Below, one piece after another: positions 43,668 through 47,536 of a stretch of 47,536 nt of DNA; within the stretch, counting starts at the first letter, position 1, and each line of letters opens with the position of its first letter. The position numbers and the translations under genes are program-made. Origin of the DNA: CAUPWF01 sp036656615 (GTDB taxonomy: Bacteria > Bacillota > Clostridia > Lachnospirales > Lachnospiraceae); contig JAVXHY010000016.1 in NCBI GenBank assembly GCA_036656615.1, positions 1 through 47,536 of the forward strand, read 5' to 3'. The notes beneath the pieces were generated by a model. That model saw nothing but the letters and a program-made list of their open reading frames with translations. It made no database searches and was not told the origin of the DNA.

Positions 43668-44762
43668 TTATTTTACAGTAGCGTGTAATAATATTTCTGT
43701 TCTTTGATCTTTTGTCAGTTTTATATGATAAAAGTCTTGATAAAAGTCTTCCATTTCTTTCATTTCAAACTTGTATTGATCCGGATAAATTAAGTTACCC
43801 AGCCAATGAATTCCTATCATCCGATTCACAGATGGTGGATCACTTATATAATTAAATGGTCCTGTAGGTACTTTGTATACCTTGTGAGCCTTCACTGCTT
43901 CTATATCCTTCCACATAGGATCCGTAGTAATCATAGTATAAACTGCTTCTGTATAAGTTAAAATTATTTCTGGATTCCAAGCAGCTACTTGTTCAAAGGA
44001 GACTTCACTTCCCGCACCTTTAGAATTCACCTCTACTTCTGCCACATTCTTAACACCTAATAAATCTAGGCTTTCTGCATGAAAAGATCCTTTTGCATTG
44101 GTATGTAATCCATGATCACCAAGTGCCATGTATACTCCCGGTTTATCTTCTTCTTTAATAGAAGCACTGATTTTTGCAGCATCTTGTATAACCTCTGTGC
44201 AGTAATTTTCCAGTTTCTTCATATCTTCCTTTTCATTTAATAAATCACCTAATTTTTCATAGGTCTGATCCATAGTTTTCATGGATGCTTCTATGAAAAC
44301 CACTGGTATTCCAAGCTGCTCCTGCAACTGATCCATGTCTTCTTTAATCGTTGGCTTTGCTTCTCCAATGTCGACAATCACATCCGGAGCAGCTGCAATC
44401 AATGCTTCCATATTTAGGTTAGCATTTTTTCCATAAAATTGACCAAATACCGGTAAGTTTACGTATTTGGGGTTTAAATATTTCTCTGTTTCCTCCGTGA
44501 ATTCCGTAGCTATTCCTGTCAATTTATCTGGACAGGCCGTAAAAAGAACTAACTGTGCTGGTGTACCAGTAGGTGCTACAGATTGAATCTCACCTGGCAG
44601 CTCCACTTCTCGACCACAGGAATCCGCAAACATCCTGGTTTCTGTTGTTTTCTTGTCTTCTGTCTGTTCTGTTTGTTTGCTTTCTTCTTTTTTGGTACAT
44701 CCTACTAGAAGTGCCACGATAAATAGACACAGTAGAATAAGTAACCCACTTTTCTTTTTCAT
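43668..44762 (-). CDS. FecB/BtuF-type ABC substrate-binding lipoprotein
   Basis: The 364-residue lipoprotein has a signal peptide with lipobox LVGC (Cys about residue 22), a Lys/Thr/Glu-rich linker and a helical-backbone type III binding fold. Typical blocks are TRMFADSCGREVELP at the start, NMEALIAAAPDVIVDIG, and SFEQVAAWNPEIILTY. Family members bind ferric siderophores, heme, cobalamin or oxyanions such as molybdate. The ligand is not readable here. It is the last gene of a four-gene operon; its GGAGG lies in the end of the ATPase gene. Confidence 0.9.
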   Translation of the reverse strand: MKKKSGLLILLCLFIVALLVGCTKKEESKQTEQTEDKKTTETRMFADSCGREVELPGEIQSVAPTGTPAQLVLFTACPDKLTGIATEFTEETEKYLNPKYVNLPVFGQFYGKNANLNMEALIAAAPDVIVDIGEAKPTIKEDMDQLQEQLGIPVVFIEASMKTMDQTYEKLGDLLNEKEDMKKLENYCTEVIQDAAKISASIKEEDKPGVYMALGDHGLHTNAKGSFHAESLDLLGVKNVAEVEVNSKGAGSEVSFEQVAAWNPEIILTYTEAVYTMITTDPMWKDIEAVKAHKVYKVPTGPFNYISDPPSVNRMIGIHWLGNLIYPDQYKFEMKEMEDFYQDFYHIKLTKDQRTEILLHATVK

Positions 44763-44763
44763 T

Positions 44764-45552
44764 CTAATCCTCCCTTTTCATTGGAACACATACCTTCATT
44801 CCTCTAGTTCCATATCCATATATTGTCACACCTATCCCATATATTCGTTCCAATACTTCTTCTGTCAGAACTTCGTTTGGTTGTCCAAATTCTGCAATCT
44901 TTCCATTGCGCAAAACCATCACTTGATCTGCATACAGAAAGACCTGCTCCGGACTATGAGTAGATTGTACAATCAAATATCCTTTTTTAACTAATTCTTT
45001 TGACATATGCATGATCCGCACTTGGTTTCCATAATCAAGACTTGCACATGGTTCATCCATAATTATTATTTTCGCTTTTTGAGCTATGGCACGGGCAATC
45101 AATACCATCTGCTGCTCACCTCCGCTAATATGACTAAAATTACGTTCTTTATAATGCAGCATATCCACCATTTCCAATGCTTCTAAGGCACTTTGTTTCT
45201 GCTCTTTACCTGGAACTCCAAATCTACTAATTGCGGACGTAGTACCCATAAGAACCATATCTAGAACCGTGTAATCGTAAACTGCCTGATGTTTCTGTGG
45301 TATATATGCAATATTTCTTGCAATTTCAGATATGGAATAGTCCTTTATATTTGTATTATTTAATCGTATTTCTCCAGTGTATCCTTTTAACATTCCCAAT
45401 ATACAGCGAAATAATGTGCTTTTCCCTGCTCCATTCTTCCCTAGCACACAAATTAATTGGCCAGATTCCAAAGTAAAATCAACCCCTTGCAATACCTTCC
45501 AACACTTATAGGAAAAGTTCAGATCTTTAACCTGTAAGCTCACTTTTCTCAC
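44764..45552 (-). CDS. FecE/BtuD-type ABC ATPase
   Basis: The 262-residue ATPase has Walker A GKNGAGKST (about residues 38-46), signature ISGGEQQMVLIARA, Walker B IIIMDEPCASLD and the switch histidine in STHSPEQ. It energises the FecCD-type permease encoded upstream. The signature ISGGEQQ is a small variant of LSGGQ. The start appears to be GTG at 45552; a second GTG four codons later is possible. The permease stop is 25 bases upstream. Confidence 0.93.
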   Translation of the reverse strand: MRKVSLQVKDLNFSYKCWKVLQGVDFTLESGQLICVLGKNGAGKSTLFRCILGMLKGYTGEIRLNNTNIKDYSISEIARNIAYIPQKHQAVYDYTVLDMVLMGTTSAISRFGVPGKEQKQSALEALEMVDMLHYKERNFSHISGGEQQMVLIARAIAQKAKIIIMDEPCASLDYGNQVRIMHMSKELVKKGYLIVQSTHSPEQVFLYADQVMVLRNGKIAEFGQPNEVLTEEVLERIYGIGVTIYGYGTRGMKVCVPMKRED

Positions 45553-45577
45553 CTGCTCTCGTTATCTTGTTCTTTCA

Positions 45578-46588
45578 TCATAATTGCTTTCCTTCTTTGA
45601 GAATCAAATACAAGAAGAATGGTGCACCTACAAATGCAGTCAATATACCAAGTGGAATCTCACTTGTTGTAATCATTCTGGCAACGTCATCCACTAAAAG
45701 TAAATAGGTACTTCCAAGCAGCATGGATACCGGAATAACCTTTCGATAATCACTGCCTACCAACAATCTAGTAACATGCGGAATAACTAATCCCACCCAT
45801 CCAATCATACCTGTTACCGATACCGCCGCCGCAGTTACAAGTGTCGCTGCTCCTATCAGGATAAATTGCAATTGTCTGACATTAATACCCATTGCTTTCG
45901 CCTCATCAGTCCCCATAGTAAGCACATTCAATTTCCATCGATATAAGATCATCGGTATGATTCCAATGACAATAGGAACAGCTGCAAATAGGACGTCGGA
46001 TTGTCTAGCCGATGCCAAGCTTCCCATCAGCCAATAAGTAATAGCAGGAAGCGTATTCATTGGATCTGCTACTAATTTGAGAAAAGACACTCCTGCCTGA
46101 AACATAGAGCCCACCATAATTCCGCCTAATATAAATCCCAGCATATGATTATTATGCATTAATTTCCCTATCATACATACAATTAGGACTGCAAGAATCC
46201 CAAAGGAAAACGCACTGACAGACACTCCTATATATCCAAAAGAACAAAACAGACCTAATGCTGCTCCAAACCCAGCTCCCCAGGAGGCTCCCAAAATATC
46301 CGGTGATACCAAAGGATTTTGAAAAATACCTTGATATGTTGCTCCGGCACAGGATAAACCTGCACCAACTAAAATACCTAAAATAATTCGTGGAAAACGT
46401 ACCTGAAATAAAATAGTTTCCACTTGACTACTCCAGGTTTCTTGCACTGAAATCATTCTAGATAACACTACCCGAAGCATAGTCCCAGGGCTTATCCAAA
46501 AGCGCCCCACACAAATAGATATAAGAAGTACCACCAATGCAATGATGAGCATACAGACAATACGGTGTTTTATTTTTTTCTCTTTCAC
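45578..46588 (-). CDS. FecCD-type ABC permease
   Basis: The 336-residue permease has about ten membrane segments and the family sequences RFPRIILGILVGAGLSCAGATYQG (two adjacent blocks), LVSPDILGASWGAGFGAALG and GLVIPHVTRLLVGSDYR. It forms the homodimeric channel of a type II importer with the downstream ATPase and binding protein. A GTG start at 46588 follows GGAGG. The THEP1-like NTPase gene is 31 bases upstream. Confidence 0.93.
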   Translation of the reverse strand: MKEKKIKHRIVCMLIIALVVLLISICVGRFWISPGTMLRVVLSRMISVQETWSSQVETILFQVRFPRIILGILVGAGLSCAGATYQGIFQNPLVSPDILGASWGAGFGAALGLFCSFGYIGVSVSAFSFGILAVLIVCMIGKLMHNNHMLGFILGGIMVGSMFQAGVSFLKLVADPMNTLPAITYWLMGSLASARQSDVLFAAVPIVIGIIPMILYRWKLNVLTMGTDEAKAMGINVRQLQFILIGAATLVTAAAVSVTGMIGWVGLVIPHVTRLLVGSDYRKVIPVSMLLGSTYLLLVDDVARMITTSEIPLGILTAFVGAPFFLYLILKEGKQL

Positions 46589-46619
46589 CTTCTACCTCCT
46601 GCCAAATGATATCTAAAAG

Positions 46620-47222
46620 TCAGATTTGTTCAAAGAACTGAAGTACTTCTCTTTTTACTTCTTCGTAATTATCCTGTGTTAAAGATAAAATCCTACTATT
46701 GTATTGATCCACTAGACATTTTCGCAGCTTATCATATGATTCCTTGCTTTGGTTCATATCCTTTACATGCATGTTCATATGTTCATAATTTTCTTTTGCC
46801 TTTAATACTCCAATACAGGGGATTCCACTATCTAACAACTCATATAATAATTCACGAAAAGATGCCAACTGTAATTCCACACCACCAATTTCATCCAATA
46901 CCAAAAAAGAGGCATGCCCATAATCCCCTATAAGTTTCCTTGCAGATTCAAATACAGAAAGATCTAACACTCTTTGATTTCCAATATCTTGTAAAAACAT
47001 TTGTTTCATGCCTTGTTCATACACACCAATGCTACAAGTAACATCCCCATAAGGAATCAATCGAAATCCTACTGTATGTCCTTTGGCATTGTGCATTCGT
47101 TGGCTAAATAACCCTGCTCCCTGATGAGACTTCGATGCCCCAGCTTCTAAAATCATCGTAGATTTACCAATACCACTTCTTCCTTCCAAGAATAATATTC
47201 TATGTTCATATTTATTGGTCAC
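46620..47222 (-). CDS. THEP1-like P-loop NTPase
   Basis: The 200-residue protein has Walker A GRSGIGKST (about residues 14-22) and a Walker B-like segment SFLVLDEIGGVEL (about 105-117), as in the THEP1/DUF265 nucleoside-triphosphatases. The biological role of that family is poorly known; members often lie beside metal or cofactor transport genes. It starts with GTG at 47222 with GAGG upstream and heads the FecBCD-type operon, so it may aid use of the imported cargo. A nucleotide kinase role is possible. Confidence 0.72.
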   Translation of the reverse strand: MTNKYEHRILFLEGRSGIGKSTMILEAGASKSHQGAGLFSQRMHNAKGHTVGFRLIPYGDVTCSIGVYEQGMKQMFLQDIGNQRVLDLSVFESARKLIGDYGHASFLVLDEIGGVELQLASFRELLYELLDSGIPCIGVLKAKENYEHMNMHVKDMNQSKESYDKLRKCLVDQYNSRILSLTQDNYEEVKREVLQFFEQI

Positions 47223-47278
47223 TTATTTTCCTCATTCCTCTATTCCATATTAATTCCCCTGCAATGCTGATTGCTATT

Positions 47279-47536
47279 TCAAGGATTCTCCGAAGGAAGA
47301 ACTTTCCAATATCCCTTTCTATTAGAACCCACTCTTTCCATCTTATTCTGATTTTCAAGCAATTTTATTGCATCCTGTACTTGTTTTCTTGAAAGTCCTA
47401 ACCTGTCCATTATTTCAGTTTGTATAATATCAGGTTCTATTGTAATTATTTTTAGTATGTTTTCTGTCCTTTGCTCTATTTCTTGTGCTTTTTTCGCTTT
47501 GGCTCCTTTTTCGGCTCCTTTTTCGGCTCCTTTTTC
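47279..47536 (-). CDS. C-terminal winged-helix domain of a probable AlbA/Schlafen-type ATP-binding regulator, cut by window edge
   Basis: The frame is open from the window edge to a TGA at 47279-47281 and gives the last 85 residues of a protein. It begins with three EKGA units, continues with a charged linker, and ends in a winged helix (ILKIITIEPDIIQTEIMDRLG, then LSRKQVQDAIKLLENQ) closing with RKGYWKVL. This tail form is common in proteins with an N-terminal AlbA_2/Schlafen-AAA domain, which are putative nucleic-acid-binding regulators. The N-terminal domain lies outside the window, so the family is a guess. Confidence 0.6.
   Translation of the reverse strand, partial: EKGAEKGAEKGAKAKKAQEIEQRTENILKIITIEPDIIQTEIMDRLGLSRKQVQDAIKLLENQNKMERVGSNRKGYWKVLPSENP
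47501..47536 (-). repeat. Three tandem 12-bp repeats in the coding sequence at the right edge
   Basis: GGCTCCTTTTTC occurs three times exactly (47501-47512, 47513-47524, 47525-47536) and may continue beyond the window. Each unit encodes EKGA on the minus strand, a length-variable linker before the winged helix. Confidence 0.9.

Noticed and set aside
1..47536. Mobile elements, prophage or CRISPR
   Set aside because: No transposase, integrase, phage structural gene or repeat-spacer array was found on either strand.

Overview
The window is a 47.5 kb piece of a low-GC, anaerobic, Gram-positive chromosome, most like a gut clostridium of the Lachnospiraceae type. The evidence is a clostridial 2[4Fe-4S] ferredoxin, flavodiiron protein and superoxide reductase, a class B sortase, the gdpP-rplI-dnaB and rpsF-ssb-rpsR blocks, strong GGAGG ribosome binding sites, and a selenoprotein of the glycine/sarcosine reductase family. 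No insertion sequence, phage gene, CRISPR array or rRNA was seen. Both ends cut a gene: rlmD on the left and a winged-helix protein on the right.

Layout. 1-3.6 kb (minus): rlmD (partial), yhaM, and an HtrA-like protein whose catalytic triad is lost. 3.7-8.2 kb (plus): mutS2 and a two-component system, facing an orphan sugar-binding lipoprotein. 9.6-10.6 kb (plus): ferredoxin and a MerR-type regulator. 10.6-14.5 kb (minus): dnaB, rplI, gdpP. 14.6-22.1 kb: a sugar module (galE, N-acetylhexosamine kinase, nucleotidyltransferase, three ABC importer genes) with a divergent AraC regulator. 22.1-27.1 kb (minus): dsdA, the rpsF-ssb-rpsR operon, a DUF951 protein, sortase B and a CyuA-like cysteine/serine-degrading enzyme. 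27.3-30.2 kb (minus): metQ, metI, metN behind a clear promoter and a long leader. 30.3-37.0 kb: the most interesting region, described below. 37.1-43.1 kb (plus): siroheme reductase, tRNA-Cys (minus), flavodiiron protein, superoxide reductase, XpaC and TelA. 43.1-47.5 kb (minus): PAP2 phosphatase, a FecBCD-type ABC importer with a THEP1-like NTPase, and the cut winged-helix gene.

The 30.3-37.0 kb locus encodes an N-carbamoylsarcosine amidase, a cyclic amidase (hydantoinase), and both subunits of a substrate-specific glycine/sarcosine-type reductase protein B. The gamma subunit is read through an in-frame UGA (selenocysteine) followed by a SECIS-like hairpin. A large, unfamiliar HTH regulator is divergent. 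Together these predict N-methylhydantoin (a creatinine breakdown product) -> N-carbamoylsarcosine -> sarcosine + NH3 + CO2 -> acetyl phosphate + methylamine, which would conserve energy. Creatinine deaminase, GrdA, GrdC and GrdD are not in the window and would have to be elsewhere.

Two short reading frames rich in Met and Cys codons lie in the leaders of metNIQ (31 codons, strong ribosome binding site, perfect promoter) and of the reductase genes (7 codons, followed by a terminator-like hairpin). They look like undescribed leader peptides that could sense sulfur amino acids or charged tRNA. The intergenic region in front of the amidase carries palindromes over and just after its promoter, and three 11-bp tandem repeats in front of the regulator gene.
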